Assembly: GCA_027924025.1 (NCBI GenBank)
Contig: AP026970.1
Span: 1,758,501 to 1,822,500 of the forward strand
Direction of reading: 5' to 3'
Length of the DNA stretch: 64,000 bases
DNA from: Comamonadaceae bacterium OS-4
Lineage (GTDB): Bacteria; Pseudomonadota; Gammaproteobacteria; Burkholderiales; Burkholderiaceae_C
Shown: piece after piece, positions 25,771 to 35,400 of the stretch
Position numbering within the stretch: the stretch's first letter is position 1
Layout: every line of letters begins with the position of its first letter
Program-made: the position numbers and the translations under genes
Notes under the pieces: generated by a model
What the model saw: the letters and a program-made list of their open reading frames with translations, nothing else
Database searches by the model: none
What the model was told of the DNA's origin: nothing

Positions 25771-26621
25771 CGCAAGACCTCTTGCATTTCAGCCCCGGCC
25801 CGCAGCGCATCGTCTGCCTGACCGAAGAGACCACCGAGTGGCTGTATTTGTTGGGCCAAGAGCACCGCATCGTCGGCATTTCGGGCTACACCGTCCGCCC
25901 CCGCCGTGCGCGTGACGAGAAACCCCGGGTCAGCGCCTTCCTGAGTGCCAAAACCGACAAGATCATGGCGCTGCAGCCCGACTGCGTGTTCGGCTTTTCG
26001 GACTTGCAGGCCGACATTGCGGCCGATCTGGTCAAGCGCGGGGTGCAGGTCACCATCTTTAACCAACGCAGTGTGGCCGACATTTTTTCCATGCTCTACC
26101 AAGTCGCGGCCATGGTGGGTGAGGCAGAGCAGGGCGCCCGGCGCATTGCACAGATGCAAGCCGACCTGCGGGCCATGCAAGCAGCAAGCGCTGCCCGCCT
26201 CGCAGCCGGTGCGCGCAGGCCCAAGGTGTTTTTTGAAGAGTGGGACGAGCCCCACATCAGCTGCATCCGCTGGGTGTCGGAGCTGATGACGATTGCGGGG
26301 GGCGACGATTGTTTTCCCGAACTGGCACTGGAGCCCATGGGCAAGCAACGCATCATTGCCGACGGCGCGACCATCGTGAAGCGCGCGCCCGACATCGTGC
26401 TCGGCTCCTGGTGTGGCAAGAGATTCCGCGCTGAAAAGGTGGCTGCCCGTGAAGGCTGGGCCGATGTGCCGGCGGTGCGGGACGGGCAGCTGTTTGAAAT
26501 CAAGTCTGCCGACATCCTCCAACCCGGCCCTGCGGCTTTGACCGACGGCGTGCAGCAGATGCACCGCATCTTCATGCAATGGATGGACAAACCCTTGCCT
26601 GTCCGTGGAGCGTCTGCATGA
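25767..26621 (+). CDS. BtuF-like cobalamin-binding protein without signal peptide
   Basis: A 284-residue class III periplasmic-binding fold (RIVCLTEETTEWLYLLGQEHRIVG, then PDCVFGFSDLQ). Unlike true BtuF it starts MTQDLLHFSPGPQRIVCL with no export signal, so as read it would stay in the cytoplasm. It is embedded by 4-nt overlaps between cobB and cobU, which implies a role linked to corrinoid handling, perhaps binding or salvaging an intermediate. A separate exported BtuF-like protein is encoded at 29354. Function unproven. Confidence 0.8.
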   Translation: MTQDLLHFSPGPQRIVCLTEETTEWLYLLGQEHRIVGISGYTVRPRRARDEKPRVSAFLSAKTDKIMALQPDCVFGFSDLQADIAADLVKRGVQVTIFNQRSVADIFSMLYQVAAMVGEAEQGARRIAQMQADLRAMQAASAARLAAGARRPKVFFEEWDEPHISCIRWVSELMTIAGGDDCFPELALEPMGKQRIIADGATIVKRAPDIVLGSWCGKRFRAEKVAAREGWADVPAVRDGQLFEIKSADILQPGPAALTDGVQQMHRIFMQWMDKPLPVRGASA

Positions 26622-27199
26622 CCGAATTCACCATCGCCCGCAGCGAGCTCATTTTGGGTGGCCAAAAGAGCGGCAAGTCCCGCCGAGCCGAATTGCTGGC
26701 CCGCCAGTGGGTACAGCAATCACCCGAGCACCGCGCGGTCATGATCGCCACCGCCCAGCCCTGGGACGAGGAAATGCGCATGCGCATCGCCCGCCACCAG
26801 CAGGAGCGGGCTGAGCGCGTGCCCGGCATGACCACGGTGGAAGAGCCGTTGGAATTAGCGGAGGCCATTACCCGGCACAGCACCCCTGCCGCCCTGGTCG
26901 TGGTGGACTGCCTGACGCTGTGGCTCACCAACCAGCTGATGCCGGTGGATTTTGATCCCAATAGCCCGCCAGCCCAAGTAGAGCCTGCGCGGGTAGCTTC
27001 TTTTTTGATAGCAATAGTACAGGCCCCCGGCCCCGTGGTGTTGGTGGGTAACGAGATCGGCCTGGGCGTGATCCCCATGGGGCGCGAAGTGCGCGCCTTT
27101 GTGGACGCGCTGGGCCGGCTCAACCAGCAGGTGGCCGCCACCTGCGAGCGTGTCACCCTCATGGCGGCCGGTCTGCCGCTGACCCTGAAGGCGCCATGA
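26618..27199 (+). CDS. cobU: Adenosylcobinamide kinase / guanylyltransferase
   Basis: CobU/CobP (193 aa) phosphorylates adenosylcobinamide and attaches GMP for nucleotide loop assembly. The P-loop is LILGGQKSGKS (residues about 10-20) and VVDCLTLWLTNQL is the family motif. The ATG at 26618 shares ATGA with the upstream stop. A linker of about 14 residues (around 120-133) comes from an inserted repeat, between strand motifs, and is probably tolerated in a loop. Confidence 0.94.
   Translation: MTEFTIARSELILGGQKSGKSRRAELLARQWVQQSPEHRAVMIATAQPWDEEMRMRIARHQQERAERVPGMTTVEEPLELAEAITRHSTPAALVVVDCLTLWLTNQLMPVDFDPNSPPAQVEPARVASFLIAIVQAPGPVVLVGNEIGLGVIPMGREVRAFVDALGRLNQQVAATCERVTLMAAGLPLTLKAP
26975..27016 (-). 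repeat. Dispersed gctat-type repeat inside cobU
   Basis: In the minus orientation: attgctatcaaaaaagaagctac then ccgcgcaggctctacttg. Shares the gctatcaaaa-gaagctac-gcgca order with the copy at 48306-48345. Confidence 0.6.
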
Positions 27200-27270
27200 A
27201 ACGTTTTTTTTCATCGTTTGATTTCCCTGTTTAATCTCATTCATCACTTTTTTTACCAAGGAGCACCCTC

Positions 27271-27948
27271 ATGCACATTGAACCCGGTCTGGTAGACACC
27301 ACCAAAATCTTCCTGAGCTATGCCACGGCCACCACCGCGGCCCTGTATGCCACCAAACTGGCGGTCGATGCGGTCAAGCAAGACGGCCCTTTGGCCCTGA
27401 TCGCGCGCGCTTTCTTGTGCATTGGTCTGGTGTTTTGCTTCTTTGAAGTGGCCCCCCACCACCCCGTGGGCGTGTCCGAGGTGCACCTGATTCTGGGCAC
27501 CACCCTGATGCTGATCTTCGGCGTTGCACCTGCAGCCATCGGCCTGATGGGCGGCTTGTTGATCCAGAGCGTGTTTTTTGCGCAGCAAGACTTGCCCCAG
27601 TACGGCATGAACGTCACTACCTTGCTGGTGCCATTGTTTGCCGCCTCCGCCTTGGCCCGTCGCATCGTGCCCGCTAACGTGGCCTATGTAGACCTGACCT
27701 ACGGCCAGGCCTTCAAACTGTCTGCAGCCTACCAAGGCGGCATCGTGGCGTGGGTCGCTTTCTGGGCCATTTATGGCCGTGGTGTGGGCATGGAGAACAT
27801 GAGCCAAATCGCCACCTTCGGCGTGGCCTACATGACCGTGGTGCTGGTTGAGCCCCTGGTGGACCTGGGTGTGCTGGCGGCTGCCAAGGCTCTGCGCCGT
27901 TTGCAAGGCAACCCGATGGTGAACCTGCGCGTGTACTCCGCGGCCTGA
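27271..27948 (+). CDS. CbiM-family (ECF-type) cobalt permease, lone component
   Basis: A 225-residue polytopic membrane protein starting MHIEPGLVD. The N-terminal Met-His is the metal ligand of CbiM/NikM S-components, and six or so hydrophobic segments follow, with HHPVGVSEVHLILG as a conserved loop. It probably imports Co(II) for the chelatase encoded downstream. The usual partners CbiN, CbiQ and CbiO are not encoded next to it. An AAGGAG site precedes the ATG. Confidence 0.78.
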   Translation: MHIEPGLVDTTKIFLSYATATTAALYATKLAVDAVKQDGPLALIARAFLCIGLVFCFFEVAPHHPVGVSEVHLILGTTLMLIFGVAPAAIGLMGGLLIQSVFFAQQDLPQYGMNVTTLLVPLFAASALARRIVPANVAYVDLTYGQAFKLSAAYQGGIVAWVAFWAIYGRGVGMENMSQIATFGVAYMTVVLVEPLVDLGVLAAAKALRRLQGNPMVNLRVYSAA

Positions 27949-27976
27949 GCATTTGCTGAACTGAAGGACTGTTGTT

Positions 27977-28546
27977 GTGGATTTGATCGCTCCCCCCGTA
28001 GACCGTGACACGCCCCGCCCGCAGGGCGAGCGGCGTGGTTTGATTTTGGTGCACACCGGCACCGGCAAAGGCAAAAGCACGGCCGCCTTCGGGCTGGCCC
28101 TGCGTGCCCATGGCCGGGGCAAAGCGGTCAAGGTCTACCAGTTCATGAAGGTGCCCACCGCCCGGTTCGGTGAGCACCGCCTGTTTGAGCAACTGGGCAT
28201 TCCCATCACCGGCTTGGGCGACGGCTTCACTTGGAAGAGCAAAGATCTGGACCATTCCGCCGAACTCGCCCAAGCCGGCTGGGAGCAAGCCAAAGCGACC
28301 GTGATGGCCGGCGAGCACTTCATGGTGGTGCTGGATGAAATCATGTACCCCTTGCGCTACGGCTGGATTCCTCTCGAATCCATCTTGTCTTGCCTGCGCG
28401 AGCGCCCGCCGCATGTGCATGTGGTGCTTACCGGCCGCAATGCGCCGGCTGAGCTGATTGAGCTGGCAGATACCGTCACCGAGATGACGCTGATCAAACA
28501 CCACTTCAAAGCCGGTGTGCCCGCCCAGCGCGGGATTGAAGACTGA
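27977..28546 (+). CDS. cobO: Cob(I)yrinic acid a,c-diamide adenosyltransferase (CobO/BtuR type)
   Basis: CobO (189 aa) transfers the adenosyl group from ATP to the corrinoid cobalt. The P-loop reads GTGKGKSTAAFG, and KVYQFMK, VLDEIMYPL and VLTGRNAP are family motifs. It starts at GTG 27977; the stop overlaps the next start as TGATG. Confidence 0.95.
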   Translation: MDLIAPPVDRDTPRPQGERRGLILVHTGTGKGKSTAAFGLALRAHGRGKAVKVYQFMKVPTARFGEHRLFEQLGIPITGLGDGFTWKSKDLDHSAELAQAGWEQAKATVMAGEHFMVVLDEIMYPLRYGWIPLESILSCLRERPPHVHVVLTGRNAPAELIELADTVTEMTLIKHHFKAGVPAQRGIED

Positions 28547-29364
28547 TGACCGTGGCCCGGGTCACGTCCGCTGAGCCCGCCTTGTCCCTCGCTGCCGTCT
28601 CGTATCAGCGGCAGGGGCGGGCGGTGCTGGCGCAGGTGTCGCTGGACATTCCGTTTGGCCAGCACATTGCACTGCTCGGGCCCAACGGCGCGGGCAAGTC
28701 CAGCCTGTTGCACCTGATGGCCGGCCGCTTGCGGCCCGAGTCCGGGCGGGTGTTGCTCGGTGGCACCGATCTGCAACAGATGCCCGGCCCCGATCGAGCA
28801 CGGCAGATGGCCGTGGTGCACCAGCACGAATTTATTCATGCCCAGCTGCGGGTGCGCGACTACGTAGCACTGGGCCGCACCCCCCATAGCGGTGCGAGCC
28901 GTGCTGAACATGTGCACGCCATCGACACTGCACTCAGTCGCTGCCGCCTGCAAGGCTTGCAAGACCGGGCCATGGGCACACTCTCTGGCGGGGAGCAGCA
29001 GCGCAGCGCCATTGCTCGGGCTTTGGCCCAAGAGCCCCGTATTTTGTTGCTCGATGAGCCCACCAACCATTTGGACCTGCGAACCCGCTCTGATGTGCTG
29101 GACCTGCTGGCCAGCCTAGAGATCACGGTGGTGGCCGCACTCCACGAGCTGAGTCTGGTGCAGCGCTTTGCCCACCGCGCCGTGTTGCTGGGTGAGGGCA
29201 GGGTGGTGGCTGACGATGTGCCCGCCCGGGTGCTCACGCCCGAACTGGTGCTGGGCAATTTCGGGATGGATGTGTTTTACCTGCCGCTGCCCCACCGGGA
29301 CCAGCCGGTCGCCGTGTTTGAATCCCCCGGGCCCCGCCATTCGATTCGTAAATATGAAAACTAA
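28546..29364 (+). CDS. btuD: ABC transporter ATP-binding protein (BtuD/FecE type)
   Basis: A 272-residue ATPase of a corrinoid or siderophore importer. Walker A GPNGAGKSS, Q-loop, signature LSGGEQQRS, Walker B ILLLDEPTNHLD and the H-loop (VAALHE) are intact. It forms a set with the binding protein and permease that follow; the cob context favours vitamin B12 or cobinamide uptake. The 3' end overlaps the next gene by 11 bp. Confidence 0.9.
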   Translation: MTVARVTSAEPALSLAAVSYQRQGRAVLAQVSLDIPFGQHIALLGPNGAGKSSLLHLMAGRLRPESGRVLLGGTDLQQMPGPDRARQMAVVHQHEFIHAQLRVRDYVALGRTPHSGASRAEHVHAIDTALSRCRLQGLQDRAMGTLSGGEQQRSAIARALAQEPRILLLDEPTNHLDLRTRSDVLDLLASLEITVVAALHELSLVQRFAHRAVLLGEGRVVADDVPARVLTPELVLGNFGMDVFYLPLPHRDQPVAVFESPGPRHSIRKYEN

Positions 29365-30325
29365 ACCCAATCTCTCTTTTTCCTGCCGCTCGTGGCTTGC
29401 CGCTTGCGGCCTCTCGGTGCTGTCTTTGGCAGCACACGCCCAGACCTTCCCGGTGACGGTGGACAGTTGTGGCGAAAAGCTCACGTTCACAGCGCCGCCC
29501 AAGGCCGCGCTGATCCACGACATCAACATGACCGACATGGCCTTGTCGCTCGGGCTGCAAAGCCAGATGGCCGGCGTAAGCGGCATTACCGGCTGGTACA
29601 AGATGAGCCCCGAGTTCAAGCAGGCCTTGGGCAACGTCAAAGAAATTGCGCCCAAGCAGCCCAGCTTGGAAAACATCTTGGCGCTCAAGCCCGACTTCTT
29701 TTTTGCAGGCTGGAATTACGGCATGGCCGTGGGCGGCGAGGTCACGCCCACCACGCTCAAAAAATACAAAATCCCCACGCTGGTGCTGAGCGAAAGTTGC
29801 ATCCATGTGGACAAAGCCCGCCCGCCTGCCAGCATGGAGCTGCTCTACGCGGACTACCTCAAGCTAGGCACCATCTTCGGCAAAGAAGCCCAGGCCAAGG
29901 CACAAATCGCCCAGTGGAAGCAGCGCCTGGCAGCTCTGCCCAAAGCCACCGGCAAAGAGCCGCTGCGCATGTTCCTGTTTGACTCTGGCGAAGACAAACC
30001 GTTCACGGCCGGCAAATTCGCCATCCCCACCGCCATGATGGCAGCCGTGGGCGGCCGCAACATCATGGACGATGTCGACGCCAGCTGGGGCACCGTGGCT
30101 TGGGAGGCCGTGGCCGCCCGCAACCCCGAGTTCTTGGTGTTGCTCGACTATCAAAACGACGGCGGCGCGGACAAGCTGCTCCAGTTCCTGCAAAAGCACC
30201 CGCTGATGCAGCACACCACGGCCGTCAAAAACAAGCGCTTTGTGGCTTTGCGCTACGAAGAGCTCACCCCCGGCCCGGCCAACGTGGCTGCCATTGAGAA
30301 AATGGCCCGGGCCGTCAACCGCTGA
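29354..30325 (+). CDS. btuF: Periplasmic corrinoid-binding protein (BtuF type)
   Basis: A 323-residue binding protein with a signal peptide (hydrophobic core WLAACGLSVLSLAAHA, cleavage before QTF). The mature part is a class III binding fold (NILALKPDFFFAGWNYG, VAARNPEFLVLLD). It delivers the ligand to the BtuC/BtuD pair on either side. The ligand is inferred from the cob operon; a ferric siderophore cannot be excluded. Confidence 0.88.
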   Translation: MKTKPNLSFSCRSWLAACGLSVLSLAAHAQTFPVTVDSCGEKLTFTAPPKAALIHDINMTDMALSLGLQSQMAGVSGITGWYKMSPEFKQALGNVKEIAPKQPSLENILALKPDFFFAGWNYGMAVGGEVTPTTLKKYKIPTLVLSESCIHVDKARPPASMELLYADYLKLGTIFGKEAQAKAQIAQWKQRLAALPKATGKEPLRMFLFDSGEDKPFTAGKFAIPTAMMAAVGGRNIMDDVDASWGTVAWEAVAARNPEFLVLLDYQNDGGADKLLQFLQKHPLMQHTTAVKNKRFVALRYEELTPGPANVAAIEKMARAVNR

Positions 30326-31374
30326 TGCCCGGGTCCGCCCCCATGCGCCTGGCACCTGCTGTGCGATCCACTAGCCTGCTGACCGTGTGTCTGCTGCTGT
30401 TGCTGGCGTGCGTGAGCTTGCTGTCGGTGGTGTCGGGTGCTACCGAGGTGGCGTGGTCGCAGGTTGGGCATGGCCTGGGCCTGTGGCTGCGCGGCGCACC
30501 CGATGCGGACTACACCATGGTTGACCGCATCGTGGTGGATCTGCGCGTGCCCCGCATGTTGTTGGCGATTGTGGTGGGGGCCGGTCTGGCCTTGGTGGGC
30601 GCACTGTTGCAAACCACCACCCGCAACGATTTGTCAGACCCCTATCTTTTTGGCCTGTCCTCGGGCTCGGCGGCCGGTGCCGTGGCGGTGATTACGCTCA
30701 CCGGCGAGGTGCTGGGAGTCTGGACGCTGCCGCTTGCTGCCTTCGTGGGCGGCATGGCGTCGGTGGTGGTGGTGTTGCTGCTGTTGCGCCGCTACCGCAG
30801 CCACACGCCAGAGCGCATGATTCTGGCAGGCCTGTCGGTCTCGTTTTTGTTCACCGCACTGACCTACTACTTCACTTTTTTGGGCGACCAGCGTGCCGCT
30901 CAGTCGGTCATGTTCTGGACCATGGGCGGTCTGGGCTCTGCCCGCTGGGACAACCTGTTTATCCCCCTGACGGGTTCGGTGGTGCTGTCGCTTTTCTCGT
31001 GGCACAGGCGCCACGCGCTGGACGCCATGCTCAGCGGTGACCACACCGCGCACAGCCTGGGCATTGCGCCCGAGCGGCTGCGGGTGCAGGCCTTTGTGGT
31101 GTGCGCCTTTGCGACCGCGTGTTTTGTGGCAGTCTCCGGGGTGATTGGTTTTGTCGGCCTCATGGTTCCGCACCTCGCCCGCGCACTGGCTGGGGCTCTG
31201 CACCGCCACATGCTGCACATCGCCATGCTGATTGGCGCCTTGCTGCTGTTGCTCAGTGATGTGGTGAGCCGGTCCATTTTGGCCCCGCAAGAGCTGCCGG
31301 TGGGCATCGTGACCGCAAGCGTGGGCGCCTTGTTTGTCATGTACACGCTGTTGCACCAGTCGGACGGCGCCTGA
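30325..31374 (+). CDS. btuC: ABC transporter permease (BtuC/FecCD type)
   Basis: A 349-residue permease with about ten hydrophobic helices. FecCD-family motifs include VRVPRML-like DLRVPRMLLAIVVGAGLALVG, DPYLFGLSSGS and GFVGLMVPHLAR. TGATG joins it to btuF. It completes the importer. Confidence 0.92.
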   Translation: MPGSAPMRLAPAVRSTSLLTVCLLLLLACVSLLSVVSGATEVAWSQVGHGLGLWLRGAPDADYTMVDRIVVDLRVPRMLLAIVVGAGLALVGALLQTTTRNDLSDPYLFGLSSGSAAGAVAVITLTGEVLGVWTLPLAAFVGGMASVVVVLLLLRRYRSHTPERMILAGLSVSFLFTALTYYFTFLGDQRAAQSVMFWTMGGLGSARWDNLFIPLTGSVVLSLFSWHRRHALDAMLSGDHTAHSLGIAPERLRVQAFVVCAFATACFVAVSGVIGFVGLMVPHLARALAGALHRHMLHIAMLIGALLLLLSDVVSRSILAPQELPVGIVTASVGALFVMYTLLHQSDGA

Positions 31375-31419
31375 TTGCCATCCGTTTTATTCAATTTTTT
31401 TAACGTTCATTTCCACACC

Positions 31420-32466
31420 ATGCAAACCCGCAAAATCCCCGCCACTATCGTCACCGGCTTTTTGGGCAGTGGCAAAACCACACTCTTGCGTAACCTGCTC
31501 ACCAACGCGCAAGGCCGCCGCATTGCGGTCATCGTCAACGAGTTCGGCGAGCTGGGCATTGATGGCGAGCTGCTGCGCGGCTGCGGCATTGGCTGTGATG
31601 AAAACGGTGAAGAAAACGGCCAGCTGTTTGAGCTGGCCAACGGTTGCCTGTGCTGCACCGTACAAGAAGAATTTGCCCCAGTCATGGAGCAGCTGGCCGC
31701 CCGTCGCGACCAGATCGACTACCTCGTCATCGAAACCTCCGGCCTGGCCCTGCCCAAGCCGCTGGTGCAGGCCTTTCAGTGGCCCGCGCTGCGCAACGCT
31801 TTCACCGTGGACTCGGTCATCACCGTGGTGGACGCGCCTGCGGTGGCTGCCGGAACCTTCGCCGAAGACCCCGTAGCGGTAGACGCCCTGCGCCGTGCCG
31901 ACGACAACCTGGACCACGAATCCCCGCTGGCAGAGTTGTTTGAAGACCAGCTGGCCACTGCCGACCTCGTAATCGTGCACAAAGTCGATGGCATGGACGT
32001 CGCAGCGCTCGAAGCGGTAGAAGCCACTATCCGCGCCGAAGCGCCAGCCGGCGTAAAGCTGGTGCGCGCCTCCCACGGCGATGTGCCGATGGATGTGTTG
32101 TTGGGCCTGGAGCGCGCGGTGGAAGACGTGATCGATTCCCGCAAAACCCACCACGACGAGGAAGAAGACCACGACCACGACGAGTTCGACTCCGTGTCCC
32201 TCACTCTGCAAGTGGCCGACCGCGCCAAGGTAATTCCGGCGCTGACCGCGCTGGTGCAGCGCCACGAGATTTACCGCATCAAGGGCTTTGTGTCCTTGCC
32301 CGGCGCGGCCATGCGGCTGGTGGTGCAGGGCGTGGGCCAGCGCTTTGACAGTTACTTTGACCGCGCCTGGCGTGCGGACGAGCCGCGTGCCACCCGCCTG
32401 GTGTTCATTGGCGACCACTTGGATGCGGCCACGCTGCAGACTGAGTTACAAGCCGCGTTGGCATAA
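31420..32466 (+). CDS. cobW: CobW-family GTPase (cobalt chaperone for CobN)
   Basis: A 348-residue COG0523 G3E GTPase. P-loop FLGSGKTT, the CxCC metal site in NGCLCCTV, a His/Asp-rich loop (HHDEEEDHDHDE, about residue 244) and the C-terminal CobW domain are all visible. CobW proteins deliver cobalt; placement directly before cobN supports that role here. The ATG at 31420 is preferred over an upstream frame opening at 31375. Confidence 0.94.
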   Translation: MQTRKIPATIVTGFLGSGKTTLLRNLLTNAQGRRIAVIVNEFGELGIDGELLRGCGIGCDENGEENGQLFELANGCLCCTVQEEFAPVMEQLAARRDQIDYLVIETSGLALPKPLVQAFQWPALRNAFTVDSVITVVDAPAVAAGTFAEDPVAVDALRRADDNLDHESPLAELFEDQLATADLVIVHKVDGMDVAALEAVEATIRAEAPAGVKLVRASHGDVPMDVLLGLERAVEDVIDSRKTHHDEEEDHDHDEFDSVSLTLQVADRAKVIPALTALVQRHEIYRIKGFVSLPGAAMRLVVQGVGQRFDSYFDRAWRADEPRATRLVFIGDHLDAATLQTELQAALA

Positions 32467-32478
32467 AGGCAGTTCACC

Positions 32479-35400
32479 ATGCATTTGCTTTCCACCCGCC
32501 CCGGCGGCCATGTCGAAGACGATGGCAATGGCATCGTGCGCGTGGAGCAAACGCCCGGCGACATCGTGGTGCTCACCGTGGCGGACACCACCTTGTCGCT
32601 CTTGGCCGAGGTGGCCAGCAACTTGCCGGCTGATTTTCCGAGTGTGCGCCTGGCCAACCTGATGTGGCTGCGCCAGCCCGCGTCCACCGACTTGTACATG
32701 GACGATGTGCTGCGCCACGCCAAGGCCATCGTCATCGAACACCTGGGCGCCCCCAGCGACTGGGCCTACATCGTCGACCAGGTGTGCGAATCCGCCGCCG
32801 CGCGCGGCCAATGGCTGGTCATGGTGTCGGGCGAGTGTGTGGAAGACGCGCAGCTGCTGTTGCGCAGCACCGCCGCCAAAGACGACTGCACCCACCTGTG
32901 GCGCTGCCTGCGCGAAGGCGGGCGCGATAACGCCAACAACTTCTACCAGCTGATTGCCCACGCCGCCTTTGGGCGCGGCGAGCGGCCTGCGCCAGCGCAG
33001 GTGCTACCCGGTGCTGTGCGCTACGAGCCTTTGAACCAAGTGGCCCCGTGGCGCGAAGGCGCGCCCACAGCCCTGCTGGTGTTCTATAAAGCCCATTTGC
33101 AAGCCGGCAACACCGCCGCGTTTGACGCCATGCTGGCCGCGCTGGCAGAGCAGGGCCTCAACACCCTGGCGCTGGCGCTGGACTCGCTCAAAAACCCCGA
33201 GAGCATGGCGCTGCTGCAGACCATGGCGCGCGAGCACCAGGTGGATGTGGTGCTCAACGCCACCAGCTTTGCGGTGGGCTCCATCGACGGCAACGACAGC
33301 GGTGCCGAAGTGCAGCCCGTGTTGCTGGCGGGGGATGCGCCGGTGCTGCAGCTCATCACCGCTGGTTGCTCGCAAGAACAGTGGCAAGACGACCCGCATG
33401 GCCTCACCCCGCGCGACCTGGCCATGCAAATCGTGCTGCCGGAGGTGGATGGCCGCATTGGCACCCGGCCCATCAGTTTCAAAGGCCTGGCCTGGCGCTG
33501 CGAGCGTGCCGAGATTGATGTGGTGCGCTACCAGCCCGAGCTTGAGCGAATGGCCTATGTGGCCGCTCTCGCCCGTAAATGGTGCGCGCTGCGCTATAAA
33601 AAGAGTAGCGAAAAGCGCGTGGCGCTGGTGCTTGCCAACTACCCCAACGACGACTCGCGGCTCGCCAACGGCGTAGGGCTGGACACACCCGCGTCCACGG
33701 TGGTCATCTTGCAGGCCCTGCAAGCCGCTGGCTATGCCACCGGCGATGTGCCGACTAACAGCGATGCGCTTATGGCCGACCTGACCCGCGGCATCACCAA
33801 CAACCTGGACGCCAACGACGCCCGCCCCGCAGGCCAGAGCCTGGCCATGGCCGACTACCTGCAAGACTTCCACGCGCTGCCGGCTGATAGCCAGGCTGCC
33901 ATCAACGCGCTGTGGGGCCTGCCGGAGCAGGACCCGCTGGTGCGCCATGGCCGCTTCATGATTTCCGGCCAGCGCTATGGCAACGTGTTTGTGGGCAACC
34001 AGCCCGCCCGCGGGCGCGACCTGGACTTGGTTGCCACCTACCACGACGCTGACCTGGTGCCCACGCACAACTACCTGGCGTTTTACTTTTGGATGCGCCG
34101 TGTCTACAAGGTGGATGCAGTGGTGCACGTAGGCAAGCACGGCAACCTGGAGTGGTTGCCCGGCAAGAGCGTGGCGCTGGGCGCTGCCTGCTGGCCCGAC
34201 GCCATCCTGGGCCCGCTGCCGCACCTGTACCCCTTTATCGTGAACGACCCCGGCGAGGGCGCGCAGGCCAAGCGCCGCACGCAGGCCGTCATCATCGACC
34301 ACCTCATGCCCGCCATGACGCGGGCCGAAACCTATGGGCCCCTGCAGCAGCTCGAAGGCCGCATGGACGAGTATTACGAAGCCCTGTCGCTGGACCCGCG
34401 CCGCGCCAAGCTGCTGCGCAACAGTATCTTGGAGCAGGTGCTGGCCGATGGTTTGCATATCGAGCTGGGCTTTACCAAACCTGCGGACGACACCGAGCGC
34501 GAAGCGCTGCTGCGCCGGCTGGACGCCTACCTGTGCGAGATCAAAGAGTCCCAAATCCGCGACGGCCTGCACACCTTCGGCCAGTCGCCCACCGGCCGCC
34601 AGCGGGTGGACACGTTGGTGGCGCTGGCCCGCTATCCCGGCGGCTCAGGTGCCGCCCAAGCCAGCCTGACGGTAGCTTTGGCTCAAGACCTGGGCCTGAC
34701 AGACTTTGACGCTCTCAGCCCCGACTGGGCTGCCCCCTGGACCGGCGCACGCCCTGCCGCGCTGCAAGCCCTGAGCGATGACCCTTGGCGCCACGCCGGC
34801 CACACCCGCGAGCGCGTGGAGCTGCTGGCCACCCGTGTGGTGCAAGACATGGCAGAGCAGGGCAGTGCGCTGCCCGGTGGCCCGGTGGATGCGCCCGAAT
34901 CTTGGCCCCACACCACCCAGGTGCTGCAGCGCCTGCAAGCCGTTCTGGCCCCGCGCCTCGATGCCTGTGGCCCCAACGAGATCACCCAGCTGCTGCGTGG
35001 GCTCGATGGCCGTTTCATCCCCCCTGGCCCCAGCGGCGCACCATCGCGCGGCCGGCCCGATGTGCTGCCCACCGGGCGCAACTTTTACTCGGTGGACACG
35101 CGTGCCATCCCCACCCAAACCGCCTACGCCATGGGCGCCAAGGGGGCCGACCGTGTGGTCGAGCGCCATCTGCAAGACCATGGTTCGTACCCGACGGCCA
35201 TGGGCCTGTCGGTGTGGGGCACCAGCACCATGCGCACTGGCGGTGAAGACGTAGCCCAAGCCTTCTCGCTGCTGGGCGTGCGGCCCAAGTGGGCGGCTGG
35301 CAGCAACCGGGTCACCGACATCGAAGTCATGCCCATGACCGTGCTGGGCCGCCCGCGCGTGGATGTGACGCTGCGCGTGTCCGGCTTCTTCCGCGATGCT

